In this document: positions 21,271-32,750 of the stretch, piece by piece
Numbering within the stretch: position 1 is the stretch's first letter
Layout of the letters: every line of letters starts with the position of its first letter
Assembly: GCF_001428405.1 (NCBI RefSeq)
Contig: NZ_LMSL01000006.1
Coordinates: 46,310 to 110,309 of the forward strand
From: Frateuria sp. Soil773
Lineage (GTDB): Bacteria; Pseudomonadota; Gammaproteobacteria; Xanthomonadales; Rhodanobacteraceae
DNA length: 64,000 nt
Direction of reading: 5' to 3'
The notes under the pieces: model-generated
The model's input: only the letters and a program-made list of their open reading frames with translations
What the model was told of the DNA's origin: nothing
Database searches by the model: none
Position numbers and translations under genes: made by a program

Positions 21271-21995
21271 GACAGATCGTACTGGACACGGAAACCACCG
21301 GCCTGGAGGTCCGCCAGGGCCATCGCCTGATCGAAATCGCCTGCGTCGAGATGATCGAGCGGCGCCCGAGCGGGCGCAACTACCAGACCTACCTCAACCC
21401 GCAGCGCGCGATCGACGAGGGCGCCCGCCAGGTAACCGGCATCGAGGACGAGTTCCTGCTCGACAAGCCGTTGTTCGCCGACGTGGTCGAGGAGTTCCTC
21501 GCCTTCATCGACGGCGCCGAGCTGATCATCCACAACGCGAGCTTCGACATCGGCTTCCTCGACGCGGAACTGGCCAGGGCCGGCGCGCACCTGGGACGCA
21601 TCGGCGACCGCTGCAGCGTGCTCGACACCCTGGCGATGGCGCGCGAGCGCTACCCCGGGCAGCGCAACAGCCTGGACGCGCTGTGCAAGCGCCTGGGCGT
21701 GGACAATTCCCACCGCGACCTGCACGGCGGCCTGATCGACGCGCAGTTGCTGGCCGACGTCTATCTCGCGATGACGTCCGGCCAGGTCGCGCTCGACCTG
21801 GGCTTCGACGCCGCCGCCGAGCAGGACAGCAAGGCCGCCATCGGTCCCATCGTGCTGACGCGCCGGCCGCGGGTGCGGCTGGCCGATGCGCAGGAACTGG
21901 CCGCGCACGAAAGCCGCCTGGATGCCCTGGACAAGTCGGCGGCCGGTGGCAGCCTGTGGCGGCGGGAGCCGGTAGAGGCCGGGACGGTCGCCTAG
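21267..21995 (+). CDS. dnaQ: DNA polymerase III epsilon subunit (3'-5' proofreading exonuclease)
   Basis: A 242-residue proofreading subunit. DEDDh motifs are visible: DTETTGLE (ExoI, residues 7-14), [13 protein letters not shown] (ExoII) and the ExoIII histidine-aspartate pair in [20 protein letters not shown]. The C-terminal 60 residues form the polymerase-binding tail. Its TAG stop at 21993-21995 overlaps the TAG stop of the convergent phosphatase gene within a CTAG palindrome, leaving no room for a terminator between them. Confidence 0.97.
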   Translation: MRQIVLDTETTGLEVRQGHRLIEIACVEMIERRPSGRNYQTYLNPQRAIDEGARQVTGIEDEFLLDKPLFADVVEEFLAFIDGAELIIHNASFDIGFLDAELARAGAHLGRIGDRCSVLDTLAMARERYPGQRNSLDALCKRLGVDNSHRDLHGGLIDAQLLADVYLAMTSGQVALDLGFDAAAEQDSKAAIGPIVLTRRPRVRLADAQELAAHESRLDALDKSAAGGSLWRREPVEAGTVA

Positions 21996-22693
21996 CTGAC
22001 CCTCGCCAGCACGGCGGTGACGTTGTCGTCGGCGCAGCCGTCGAGCGCCGCGAGCAGCAGGTGGTCCACGCATTCCTGTGCGGCCAGTTCGGTGCGGGAG
22101 ACGATGCGGGCGAGCGCGTCGTCGCCGAGTGATTCGGTGAGCCCGTCGCTGCACAGCAGGAAGGCCATGCCCGGCTCCAGCCGGCCCCGCGACATGCCGA
22201 TGTGCAGTTGCTGGGGCGCGGTGATGCCCAGGGCCTGGGTCAGCACGTTGCGCTGGGGATGCTGGGCGGCAAGGGCAGGGTCGAGCTGCCCCGCGGCCAC
22301 CAGTTCCTGCACCAGCGAATGGTCGTGGCTGACCTGGCGCAGGCCGTTCTTCCAGAGGTAGACCCGGCTGTCGCCGACCCAGGCGATCTCGTAGCCGTCG
22401 CCGTCCAGGTGCAGCGCGGCGATCGTCGTGCCCATCGGCAGTTCGTTGATGCCCTCGCGCGACTGCGCGATCAACCGCTCGTCCGCGCGCCGCACCGCGT
22501 CGATCAGGCTGTGGCCGCGCGCCAGCAGGTCCACCAGGGTGTCGCGCGCCAGCGCCGAGGCGACCTCGCCATGCTGGTGGCCGCCCATGCCGTCGGCGAC
22601 CAGGAACAGCCCGAGCGCCGGATCCGCGTAATAGGTGTCCTCGTTGCGCGCGCGGCGCAGGCCGACGTGGGTTCCGTGTCCGAATTCGATCAT
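21992..22693 (-). CDS. PP2C-type serine/threonine protein phosphatase
   Basis: A 233-residue metal-dependent phosphatase of the PppA/Stp type. It shows all core motifs: RARNEDTYYAD, FLVADGMGGHQHGE, IAWVGDSRVYLWKNG, FLLCSDGLTESL and CADDNVTAVLA. The start MIEFGHGTHVGLRRARNED at 22693 is chosen; the frame stays open far upstream without homology. No partner Ser/Thr kinase or FHA gene is seen in the window. Such enzymes often reset type VI secretion or stress-kinase signalling, but nothing nearby fixes its target. Confidence 0.92.
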   Translation of the reverse strand: MIEFGHGTHVGLRRARNEDTYYADPALGLFLVADGMGGHQHGEVASALARDTLVDLLARGHSLIDAVRRADERLIAQSREGINELPMGTTIAALHLDGDGYEIAWVGDSRVYLWKNGLRQVSHDHSLVQELVAAGQLDPALAAQHPQRNVLTQALGITAPQQLHIGMSRGRLEPGMAFLLCSDGLTESLGDDALARIVSRTELAAQECVDHLLLAALDGCADDNVTAVLARVS

Positions 22694-22950
22694 GGGCGGT
22701 CTGGCAAAACAGATGGCGGCAGCATGCCGGATGTGGGGGGATTGCGCAAAAACACGATGCGGTGGGGATTTTCTGGACGACGCAGTTCTGGACCGGACGG
22801 TTTGCTGCCGGACGGCACGTCGTGCGGACCGGCGCACGAGGTCCATCGCGATCGGTGCTCTTCGCGTCATCGGGCGCGCGGCGGACAGCCTTGGCCTTCG
22901 TTCCGGAAAGAGGCGGCGACCGCAGGTTCCCCCGGGTCCGTCGCGCCGGA

Positions 22951-22976
22951 AAGCAAAACGCCCCACGAGGGGGCGC
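22951..22976 (-). terminator. Terminator of tRNA-Ser
   Basis: On the minus strand the stem CGCCCC/GGGGCG with a five-base loop is followed by TTTTGCTTT, about 10 bases after the tRNA-Ser CCA end. Confidence 0.8.
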
Positions 22977-22983
22977 TTGGCTT

Positions 22984-23075
<92 letters not shown>

Positions 23076-23106
23076 GAAAGGGTCGCGTGGTCTGCGCGAG
23101 CCGGCA

Positions 23107-23135
23107 AGTCTACGCGGTGCCCGCGGCCGTGACAA
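23107..23135 (-). promoter_or_regulatory. Promoter of tRNA-Ser
   Basis: On the minus strand TTGTCA (23135-23130) and TAGACT (23112-23107) are 17 bases apart, putting the start about 25 bases before the tRNA. Confidence 0.65.
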
Positions 23136-23175
23136 GCGGGCGGATGCCGGCCTGCCAAGGTCGCGGGGAACGGCC

Positions 23176-25563
<2,388 letters not shown>

Positions 25564-25786
25564 GGGAGTCTCCTCAAGAGCTCGGTAGGTAGGCCAGGCA
25601 TGGCGGCGGAAGGCCCGCCACAAAGACTGGTATTGTCCGCTGTCCATGGTGCATGGCACAAGATGACCATTGCCTCCGATGGGCCGTGCCAACGGCATAC
25701 CAGTCAGGCGGGAGTCAAGCGAAGACAGCCTTTGCGGCTTGCGCTAAGGTGCCGGCTGGCACCCCGAGGCAGGCGGCACGCATCCT

Positions 25787-26602
25787 ATGCAGCGAACGGT
25801 TTTCTTCATCTCCGATTCCACTGGTATTACCGCGGAGACCATCGGCAACTCGATCCTCGCCCAGTTCGAGGGCATCGAGTTCGACAAGCACCGCCTGCCG
25901 TTCATCGACGACGCGCACAAGGCCGAGGCGGCCGCGCTGCGCATCAAGACGCGCTACGCGCAGACCGGCGAGCGGCCGATCGTGGTCAATACCATGGCCG
26001 ACCGCACCCTGTGCGATATCGTCGCGCAGAGCGGCGGGCTAATGCTCGACGTGTTCGCGCCGTTCATCGGGCCGCTGGAGGACGAGCTGGGCGCCAAGCG
26101 CACGGGCCTGGTGAACCGATCGCACGGCCTGGTCGATTTCGACAAGTACGAGGCACGCATCAACGCCACCAACTATGCGCTGTCGCACGACGACGGCATC
26201 GACGTGGACTACGCCAAGGCCGACCTGATCCTGGTCGGCGTGTCGCGCTCGGGCAAGACGCCGACTTGCCTCTACATGGCCTTGCATTACGGGGTTAGCG
26301 CCGCCAACTATCCGTTGACCGACGACGACCTGGACAAGCTCGAACTGCCGTCGCGGCTGCGCCCTTACAAGGACCGGCTGTTCGGCCTCACCATCGACCC
26401 GCAGCGGCTGGCGCAGATCCGCGAGCAGCGCCGCCCCGGCAGCCGCTACGCCACGCTCAAGCAATGCCGCTGGGAGCTGGAACAGGCCGACCGGCTGATG
26501 CGCCAGGCCGGCATTCCGTGCCTCAATACCACCCACGTGTCGATCGAGGAGATCGCCAGCAAGATCTTCGACCGCTTCGGTATCGAGCGGACCATGTTCT
26601 GA
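25787..26602 (+). CDS. ppsR: PEP synthase regulatory kinase/pyrophosphorylase
   Basis: A 271-residue DUF299 protein that switches PpsA off by ADP-dependent phosphorylation of a threonine beside the catalytic histidine, and on again by Pi-dependent dephosphorylation. It begins RTVFFISDSTGITAETIGNS, the family signature. The P-loop is GVSRSGKTPT near 152. DFDKYEARINATNYALSHDDG and LNTTHVSIEEIASKI are further conserved blocks. It lies divergently beside its target ppsA; the 223-base gap must hold both promoters. Confidence 0.96.
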   Translation: MQRTVFFISDSTGITAETIGNSILAQFEGIEFDKHRLPFIDDAHKAEAAALRIKTRYAQTGERPIVVNTMADRTLCDIVAQSGGLMLDVFAPFIGPLEDELGAKRTGLVNRSHGLVDFDKYEARINATNYALSHDDGIDVDYAKADLILVGVSRSGKTPTCLYMALHYGVSAANYPLTDDDLDKLELPSRLRPYKDRLFGLTIDPQRLAQIREQRRPGSRYATLKQCRWELEQADRLMRQAGIPCLNTTHVSIEEIASKIFDRFGIERTMF

Positions 26603-26621
26603 CCAGGAGTCCACCGCGTAG

Positions 26622-27089
26622 ATGAGTGCCGTGCTCGACAACCGCTCCGCCCTGCTGCCGGGACGCTTCGGCTTCCTGATGGGGCTGTATGCGGAGAACT
26701 ACCACCGGCTCGCCCGGCTGTTCGCGCCGCAGCGGCTGGAGCCGGGGCAGTACGTGTCGAGCGTGGACGACGGGCTCGACGTGCACCTGCAGATCCAGGA
26801 GCGCCACCCGTACACGCTGGAACTGGAACTGACCTACGGCTTCGTCGATGCGCATACCGGGCATCGCTCGCCCTCGGCGCAGTTGCGCATGTATACCGAT
26901 GCGCACGTCGCCGAAGCCCTGCATTGCCATCCGGGGCGGCACCTGTGGCAGGTGCTGGGGCCGTTCCCGCCGGCGCACAGCGTGCTGCAGCACCGCCTGC
27001 GGATGAACGGGTTCCTGTCGCGCTGGCTGGAATACCTGGCGGAGCAGGGCCATTCGGCCGGTACGCTGGAGCGCGTCGAAACGGATTGA
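26622..27089 (+). CDS. DUF1249 family protein
   Basis: A 155-residue protein of the YqiB/DUF1249 family of unknown function. Recognisable stretches are FGFLMGLYAENYHRLARLF near the start, ELELTYGF and the C-terminal RLRMNGFLSRWLEYLAEQGH. No signal peptide or membrane span is seen, so it is probably cytoplasmic. It is 20 bases downstream of ppsR and likely co-transcribed with it. Confidence 0.85.
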   Translation: MSAVLDNRSALLPGRFGFLMGLYAENYHRLARLFAPQRLEPGQYVSSVDDGLDVHLQIQERHPYTLELELTYGFVDAHTGHRSPSAQLRMYTDAHVAEALHCHPGRHLWQVLGPFPPAHSVLQHRLRMNGFLSRWLEYLAEQGHSAGTLERVETD

Positions 27090-27116
27090 GCGGCAGCGCC
27101 GCGGCGAATCGCAGGC

Positions 27117-27143
27117 AACAAAAAACCCGCGCGAGGCGGGCTT
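27117..27143 (-). terminator. Terminator of the minus-strand tRNA array
   Basis: Read on the minus strand: stem CCCGC/GCGGG with flanking A-T pairing, followed by seven T residues. It lies nine bases after the tRNA-Asp CCA. On the plus strand it is also 28 bases after the DUF1249 stop but with a poor T-run. Confidence 0.8.
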
Positions 27144-27151
27144 TCCGTTGG

Positions 27152-27228
27152 TGGCGGAGCGGACGGGACTCGAACCCGCGACCTCCGGCGTGACAGGCCA
27201 GCATTCTAACCAACTGAACTACCGCTCC
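27152..27228 (-). tRNA. tRNA-Asp (GTC), copy 2
   Basis: A 77-base cloverleaf with CCA. The acceptor GGAGCGG pairs with CCGCTCC, and the loop CTGTCAC gives GTC. Last tRNA of the Ala-Glu-Asp array. Confidence 0.97.
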
Positions 27229-27304
27229 ACATTTCCTGCAACAGTCTTGCTACTTCATACTTCCAGCTTGAACCTGGTTCGCATCGCTGCGATTGCGGCC
27301 AACT

Positions 27305-27380
27305 TGGCGTCCCCACGGGGATTCGAACCCCGGTCGCCACCGTGAAAGGGTGATGTCCTAGGCCTCTAGACGATGGGGAC
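27305..27380 (-). tRNA. tRNA-Glu (TTC)
   Basis: A 76-base cloverleaf with CCA. The acceptor GTCCCCA pairs with TGGGGAC, and the loop CTTTCAC gives TTC. Confidence 0.97.
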
Positions 27381-27388
27381 GGATAAGT

Positions 27389-27464
27389 TGGTGGAGCCAG
27401 GCGGGATCGAACCGCCGACCTCCTGCATGCCATGCAGGCGCTCTCCCAGCTGAGCTATGGCCCC
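27389..27464 (-). tRNA. tRNA-Ala (GGC)
   Basis: A 76-base cloverleaf with CCA. The acceptor GGGGCCA pairs with TGGCTCC (one G-T pair), and the loop ATGGCAT gives GGC. First of the array, eight bases from tRNA-Glu. Confidence 0.97.
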
Positions 27465-27481
27465 GCCGCTGGAAGCCGCAA

Positions 27482-27510
27482 AGAATAGGAGCGGGTCACA
27501 CATCCGTCAA
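27482..27510 (-). promoter_or_regulatory. Promoter of the Ala-Glu-Asp tRNA array
   Basis: On the minus strand TTGACG (27510-27505) and TATTCT (27487-27482) are 17 bases apart, about 18 bases before tRNA-Ala. Confidence 0.75.
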
Positions 27511-27632
27511 GCGTTTTTTCACAACTTTTTTCGTCCGCCGCGCGGCGGGCGAGCGCGTCGTCGGAAAGCCGTCGCCGGAACGTGCGCCACTTCGGTTTAA
27601 GCTGATCGCCAACGACACGTTCCGGGGACTGC

Positions 27633-29399
27633 ATGCACGACATCGGCTTCATCCGCGACCTTGCCATCGTGATGATCGTGGCTGGCGCCACCACGGTGCT
27701 GTTCCAGCGATTGCGGCAGCCGGTGCTGCTCGGCTACATCCTCGCCGGCGTGCTGATCGGCCCGCATACGCCGGGCGTGCTGATCGCCGACGCGCGCGCG
27801 ATCAACGACATCTCGAACCTGGGCGTGGTACTGCTGATGTTCACCCTGGGCCTCGAGTTCAGCGTGCGCAAGCTGCGCCAGGTCGGCATGGGCGTGCTGG
27901 TGGCGACGGCGGCCGAGGTCGGCTTCATGATGTGGGTGGGCTACGGGCTCGGCGAGGCGTTCGGCTGGAAGGGCATGGACGCGGTGTTCCTCGGCGCGAT
28001 CATCGCGCTGTCCTCGACCATGATCGCCACGCGCACGCTCGCCGAGCGCGGGCACCGGCGGCTGCCGTTCGCGCAGATGGTGGTGGGCATGCTGGTGGCC
28101 GAGGACATGCTCACCATCGTGATCCTGACCATGCTCAGCGCGGTGGCGATCAGCGGTACGGTGGCGGCCGATACCGCGCTGGCCGTGGTCGGGCACCTGG
28201 GCCTGTTCGTGGTGGCGGGGATGATCCTGGGTCTGCTGCTGCTGCCGCGGCTGGTCGACTACGTGGCGGGCTTCGGGCGCAGCGAGACGCTGCTGGTCAG
28301 CGTGCTCGGCATCTGCTTCGGCGCCAGCCTGCTCGCGGCGTGGATGGGATTCAGCGTGGCGCTCGGCGCCTTCCTGGCGGGCGCGGTGGTGGCCGAGGCG
28401 CGGAACGCGGGGCGGGTGGTGCACCTGGTGGAGCCGTTGCGCGACATGTTCGCGGCGCTGTTCTTCGTGGCGATCGGCCTGAAGATCGATCCGGCGATGC
28501 TGGCGCAGTACGCGCTGCCGGCGCTGCTGATCGCGCTGGTGGTGATCGTGGGCAAGACGGTGGCCTGCAGCGTCGGCGTCTTCATCCTGGGCAACGATCC
28601 GCGCTCGTCGATCCGCACCGGCCTCAGCATGGCGCAGATCGGCGAGTTCTCGTTCGTGATCGCCACCCTGGGGCTGTCGCTGGGCGTGGTCAGCGACTTC
28701 ATCTACCCGATCGCGGTGGCTGTCTCGGTGGTCTGCATGGCCTGCTCGCCGTACCTGGTGAACCACGCCGACCGGCTGGTCGACGGCCTGAGCTTCGTGA
28801 CGCCGCGCTGGGTGCGGCTGCTGGCGATCAGCTACAGCAACTGGCTGGCGAACCTGGCGCCGGTCGACGAGAACGCGGTGATCGCGGCGATGCTGCGCCG
28901 CCTGCTGTGGCACATCGCGGTCAACGTGATGCTGGTGGTGACCCTGTTCGTGATCGGCGCGTACGTGAACGCGCACAACTGGGCCTGGTTCACCAGCCTG
29001 GGCATCAACCGCGACCTTCGCCACTCGCTGATCTGGGCGTGCGCGCTGTTCCTGTCGCTGCCCATGCTGATCGCGATCTACCGCAAGGCGGAGGCGCTGG
29101 GCATGCTGCTGGCCGAGCTGGGCATCCGCGAACGCTTCGCCGGGTCCTATACGCATGCGATCCGCAGCGTGCTGGCGCGCCTGATCCCGCTGGCGACCCT
29201 GCTGCTGCTGGCGGTGCTGGTCGGCGCGCTCGGTTCGGCGATCCTGCCGCCGCGCGGGGTCGCGATCTCGCTCGGCGTGGCCGGCGTGGTGGCCGCGGTG
29301 GTGCTGTGGCGCGGCCTGGTGCGTATGCACGCCCGCTTCCAGGCGGCCCTGAAGGAGACCCTGGACAAGCCGCTGGCCCCGCCGGACAAGCCGGATTGA
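27633..29399 (+). CDS. CPA2-family cation:proton antiporter
   Basis: A 588-residue inner-membrane protein with about a dozen N-terminal spans of the Kef/YbaL monovalent cation:proton antiporter type. Family marks are QPVLLGYILAGVLIGPHTPG near the start, LLMFTLGLEFSVRKL and GAIIALSSTMIATRTLAERG. It also has a later FVAIGLKIDP block and SMAQIGEFSFVIA. The usual TrkA-N nucleotide-binding domain after about residue 400 is absent. Instead there are further hydrophobic spans (WHIAVNVMLVVTLFVIGAYV, LLLLAVLVGALGSAIL). The transported ion cannot be read from sequence. It stands alone after the tRNA array. Confidence 0.88.
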   Translation: MHDIGFIRDLAIVMIVAGATTVLFQRLRQPVLLGYILAGVLIGPHTPGVLIADARAINDISNLGVVLLMFTLGLEFSVRKLRQVGMGVLVATAAEVGFMMWVGYGLGEAFGWKGMDAVFLGAIIALSSTMIATRTLAERGHRRLPFAQMVVGMLVAEDMLTIVILTMLSAVAISGTVAADTALAVVGHLGLFVVAGMILGLLLLPRLVDYVAGFGRSETLLVSVLGICFGASLLAAWMGFSVALGAFLAGAVVAEARNAGRVVHLVEPLRDMFAALFFVAIGLKIDPAMLAQYALPALLIALVVIVGKTVACSVGVFILGNDPRSSIRTGLSMAQIGEFSFVIATLGLSLGVVSDFIYPIAVAVSVVCMACSPYLVNHADRLVDGLSFVTPRWVRLLAISYSNWLANLAPVDENAVIAAMLRRLLWHIAVNVMLVVTLFVIGAYVNAHNWAWFTSLGINRDLRHSLIWACALFLSLPMLIAIYRKAEALGMLLAELGIRERFAGSYTHAIRSVLARLIPLATLLLLAVLVGALGSAILPPRGVAISLGVAGVVAAVVLWRGLVRMHARFQAALKETLDKPLAPPDKPD

Positions 29400-29432
29400 C
29401 GCAACCGTGACCTGGTCGCGGGTTGGCGAAGT

Positions 29433-29459
29433 GAACCTTTACGGGGATTGCGGGTCGGA
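29433..29459 (+). promoter_or_regulatory. Weak sigma-E-like promoter before the FKBP gene
   Basis: GAACCT (29433-29438) and TCGGA (29455-29459) are 16 bases apart, resembling the GAACTT / TCTRA pattern of RpoE promoters, as seen better at 38131-38157. A periplasmic isomerase is a plausible target. Confidence 0.3.
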
Positions 29460-29570
29460 GCGTCCGTGTCGTTGCCAAGACCACCAAAGGCGCCGCACAA
29501 TGCTAGGCCTGCCTCCATCGGGGAGGGCGCGGCCGGCATGCCGGCATTTCATACACGAGGGAGTTTTCGA

Positions 29571-30335
29571 ATGAAGCATTTTCTGCGTCCCACGCTGACG
29601 GCGGCTTCGTTGGCCGTTGCGCTGGGCATGTCCGCCGGCGCCTATGCCCAGGCCGCCAAGTCTTCCGCCGCCCCTGCCGGGGTCGACAAGACCAAGGCCA
29701 GCTACGTGGTCGGCTGGGACATGGCCAGCCAGCTGCCGCCGCTGGTGCGCGCGGAGATCGATCCGGCAACCGTGGCCCGTGCCGTGCAGTCGGCGCTGTC
29801 GGGCCAGAAGCCGACCATGACCGAGGCCGAGGCCAAGACCGTCCGCGACGCCTTCGTCGCCAACCTGCAGGCCAAGGCCAAGGCCGAGTACACCAAGGTC
29901 GCCGCGCAGAACAAGAGCGAGGGCGACGCCTTCATCGCCAAGAACAAGTCGGCGCCGGGCGTGAAGACCACCGCCTCGGGCCTGCAGTACCAGGTGATCA
30001 GCCAGGGCACTGGCCCGCGTCCGGGTGCGAACGACACCGTGCAGGTCAACTACACCGGCACCTTCGTCAACGGCGAGAAGTTCGACGCCTCGGCCGACCA
30101 TGAAGGTGGCGGTCCGGCTTCGATCCCGCTCTCCGGCGTGATCCCGGGCTTCCGCGAAGGCCTGATGCTGATGCAGACCGGCGGCCACTACAAGCTGTTC
30201 ATCCCGTCGAACCTGGCCTACGGCGCGCAGCCGCAGAACGGCTTCCCGCCGAACGCCACGATCATCTTCGACGTGACCCTGGTGAAGACCGGCCCGACGC
30301 CGGCCGGCCAGGGCGCTCCGCAGGGCGGCAAGTAA
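29571..30335 (+). CDS. Periplasmic FKBP-type peptidyl-prolyl isomerase (FkpA/Mip type)
   Basis: A 254-residue exported isomerase. A signal peptide (about 1-26) ends after AGAYAQA. An N-terminal dimerisation region (KASYVVGWDMASQLPP) and a charged helix with KAKAKAEYTKVAAQNK lead to the FKBP domain. That domain starts near residue 140 (GPRPGANDTVQVNYTGTF) and runs to the end: FDASADHEGG, GFREGLMLMQTGGHYKLFIP, LAYGAQPQNG and FDVTLVKT. The ATG at 29571 has GAGGGAG before it; the longer frame from 29448 would hide the signal peptide. Confidence 0.93.
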   Translation: MKHFLRPTLTAASLAVALGMSAGAYAQAAKSSAAPAGVDKTKASYVVGWDMASQLPPLVRAEIDPATVARAVQSALSGQKPTMTEAEAKTVRDAFVANLQAKAKAEYTKVAAQNKSEGDAFIAKNKSAPGVKTTASGLQYQVISQGTGPRPGANDTVQVNYTGTFVNGEKFDASADHEGGGPASIPLSGVIPGFREGLMLMQTGGHYKLFIPSNLAYGAQPQNGFPPNATIIFDVTLVKTGPTPAGQGAPQGGK

Positions 30336-30363
30336 GCTTTCGCCGCAAGCGGTCGGGTACGGC

Positions 30364-30397
30364 AGAGGGCGCGAAGCGATTCGCGCCCTCTTGCTTT
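30364..30397 (+). terminator. Terminator after the FKBP gene
   Basis: The perfect 12-base-pair stem AGAGGGCGCGAA with its complement, loop GCGA, is followed by TGCTTT. It lies 29 bases after the stop. Confidence 0.85.
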
Positions 30398-30471
30398 GTG
30401 GCGGCGAGCGGTGCCCGGGCAGGGAGGCGCCTGCTAGAATCCGCGGTTGTTTCGATGGGAACTGACGCGAC

Positions 30472-31809
30472 ATGAAGGTCACCATTTTCGGCACCGGCTA
30501 CGTGGGCCTGGTCACCGGCGCCTGCCTGTCGGAGATGGGCAACCACGTGGTGTGCGTGGACGTGGAGGCGGGCAAGGTCGAGCGCCTGAAGCGCGGCGAG
30601 ATGCCGATCTACGAGCCAGGGCTGGAGCCGATCGTGCGGCGCAACCATGCCGCCGGCCAACTGGATTTCACCACCGAGGCGACGCCGGCCATCGCCCACG
30701 GCGAGGTGGTATTCATCGCCGTGGGCACGCCGCCGGACGAGGACGGCAGTGCCGACCTGAAGTACGTGCTGGCGGTGGCCAAGACCATCGGCCAGCACCT
30801 GGACCGCTATACCGTGGTGGTGAACAAGTCGACCGTGCCGGTGGGCACCGCCGACCGGGTGCGCGAGGCGATCGCCGCCGAGCTGGCCGCGCGCGGCGCG
30901 GCGATCGGGTTCGACGTGGTGTCCAACCCCGAGTTCCTGAAGGAAGGCGACGCGGTGGAGGACTGCCTGCGCCCGGACCGCATCGTCATCGGCAGCTCCA
31001 GCGAGCGGGCGGTCGGCCTGCTGCGCAAGCTGTATGCGCCGTTCAACCGCAACCACGAGCGCACGGTGGTGATGGACGAGCGCTCGGCCGAGCTGACCAA
31101 GTACGCCGCCAACGCGATGCTGGCGACCAAGATCAGCTTCATGAACGAGATCGCCAACATCGCCGAGCGGGTGGGTGCGGACGTGGAACTGGTGCGCCAG
31201 GGCATCGGCTCGGACCCGCGCATCGGCTACCACTTCATCTACCCCGGCGCCGGCTACGGCGGCTCGTGCTTCCCCAAGGACGTGCAGGCGCTGGAGCGCA
31301 CCGCGCGCAGCGTCGGCTACGAGGCGCGCCTGCTCGGCGCGGTCGAGGCGGTGAACCACGACCAGAAGACCAAGCTGTACGAGCTGATCGCGCGCCACTT
31401 CGGCGGCGAACTGAAGGGCCGTACCGTCGCGCTGTGGGGGCTGGCGTTCAAGCCGAACACCGACGACATGCGCGAGGCGTCCAGCCGCCGCCTGATGGAG
31501 GCGCTGTGGGCGGCCGGCGCGAAGGTGCGCGCGTTCGACCCGGAGGCGCGCGAGGAGACCCGGCGGATCTACGGCGAGCGGGCGGACCTGGTGCTGTGCG
31601 AGCATGCGTACGAGGCGCTGGAAGGGGCCGACGTGCTGGCGATCGTCACCGAATGGAAGGCGTTCCGCAGCCCCGACTTCGCGCGCATCCGCGCGGCGCT
31701 GAAGGAGCCGGCGATCTTCGACGGCCGCAACCTGTACGAGCCGGCGGCGGTCGAGGAGGCCGGGCTGGCCTACTACGGCATCGGCCGCGGGCGTTCGCTG
31801 AGGTCCTGA
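30472..31809 (+). CDS. ugd: UDP-glucose 6-dehydrogenase
   Basis: A 445-residue NAD-dependent enzyme oxidising UDP-glucose to UDP-glucuronate, a precursor for exopolysaccharide and lipid A sugars. The NAD site is [16 protein letters not shown] at the N-terminus. The catalytic cysteine is C266 in [10 protein letters not shown], and [16 protein letters not shown] marks the UDP-binding domain. The start codon lies after GGGAACTGACGCGAC. It is followed two bases later by slyX. No other capsule genes lie nearby. Confidence 0.96.
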   Translation: MKVTIFGTGYVGLVTGACLSEMGNHVVCVDVEAGKVERLKRGEMPIYEPGLEPIVRRNHAAGQLDFTTEATPAIAHGEVVFIAVGTPPDEDGSADLKYVLAVAKTIGQHLDRYTVVVNKSTVPVGTADRVREAIAAELAARGAAIGFDVVSNPEFLKEGDAVEDCLRPDRIVIGSSSERAVGLLRKLYAPFNRNHERTVVMDERSAELTKYAANAMLATKISFMNEIANIAERVGADVELVRQGIGSDPRIGYHFIYPGAGYGGSCFPKDVQALERTARSVGYEARLLGAVEAVNHDQKTKLYELIARHFGGELKGRTVALWGLAFKPNTDDMREASSRRLMEALWAAGAKVRAFDPEAREETRRIYGERADLVLCEHAYEALEGADVLAIVTEWKAFRSPDFARIRAALKEPAIFDGRNLYEPAAVEEAGLAYYGIGRGRSLRS

Positions 31810-31811
31810 AC

Positions 31812-32030
31812 ATGTCCGGCGATACCCTGGAGCAACGCCTGAACGAGCTGGAAGTACGGCTCACCTTCCTCGACGACACGGTGAACGCGCTGGCGACCGC
31901 GGATGCGGAGCAGTCGCTGCGCATCGAGGTGCTGGAGCGGACGCTGCGCGACCTGCGCAACGAGCTGTCCTCGATGCGTGCGTCGCAAGGGCACGATGCG
32001 CACGACGAACCGCCGCCGCCGCATTACTGA
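31812..32030 (+). CDS. slyX: SlyX family protein
   Basis: A 72-residue coiled-coil protein: LEQRLNELEVRLTFLDDTVNAL followed by a heptad-like LRIEVLERTLRDLRNEL and an acidic, proline-rich end (DEPPPPHY), which matches the SlyX pattern. Its function is unknown. The ATG at 31812 comes two bases after the ugd stop, so it is read from the ugd transcript. Confidence 0.88.
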   Translation: MSGDTLEQRLNELEVRLTFLDDTVNALATADAEQSLRIEVLERTLRDLRNELSSMRASQGHDAHDEPPPPHY

Positions 32031-32050
32031 AACGACGAACGGACAAGAAC

Positions 32051-32620
32051 ATGGCCGATTCCCTGCGCGATCAGCTCCTCAAGAGCGGCATCGTCAAACA
32101 GGTCCGCGAAGAACAGCGCCCGGCCTCGCCGCCGGGCGGCAGGCAGGCTTTTCGCCAGGGCAAGGCGCCAGCCGGCGGCAAGCCGAAGGGCGCGCGGCCG
32201 CCGCGTTCGCAGGAAGAGATCGACCTGGCCAAGGCCTATGCGATCCGCGCGCAGGCCGAGGCCGCCGAACGCAAGCGCGCCGAGCAGGAGGCTGCCGAGA
32301 AGGCGCGCCTGAAGCGCGAGCAGAAGCAGAAGATCCAGCAATTGCTGCAGGGCCGGGCGCTCAACAAGGCCGACGGCGAGCAGGTGCGGCATTTCGAATA
32401 CGCAGGCAAGATCCGGCGCGTCCACGTCGATGCCGCGCAACTGGCGGCGATCAATGCGGGGCAGATCGGGGTCGTGCAGCAGGGCGGGCGTTACCTGCTG
32501 GTCGGCCGGGACGTCGCCGAGCAGGTGCGCGCGATCGATCCCCACCAACTGGCCCTGCTGGTCGACCCGGGTGCGGTGGATGTCGCCGACGATGGCGTCC
32601 CCGACGACCTGATGTGGTGA
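32051..32620 (+). CDS. DUF2058 family protein (YaiL-like)
   Basis: A 189-residue nucleoprotein/polynucleotide-associated protein of the YaiL family. The N-terminus is MADSLRDQLLKSGIVKQVREE. A strongly basic-acidic helix follows (about 55-100, rich in EAAERKRAEQEAAEKARLK) and then the globular DUF2058 part beginning near RHFEYAGKIRRVHVD. The exact role is not established. It lies 20 bases after slyX. Confidence 0.88.
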   Translation: MADSLRDQLLKSGIVKQVREEQRPASPPGGRQAFRQGKAPAGGKPKGARPPRSQEEIDLAKAYAIRAQAEAAERKRAEQEAAEKARLKREQKQKIQQLLQGRALNKADGEQVRHFEYAGKIRRVHVDAAQLAAINAGQIGVVQQGGRYLLVGRDVAEQVRAIDPHQLALLVDPGAVDVADDGVPDDLMW

Positions 32621-32750
32621 GGCCGCCGACGCCGGATCGGTATCGAAGTGCGCGGTTGGCGTTCCTGGCGAGGCGGCAGCTTTCTTCCTGAGGCCGCAGG
32701 CGGCACGCGACCGGTCGGGTTTCGCGCGCCGTCGCCGCTGCAAGACGGCT

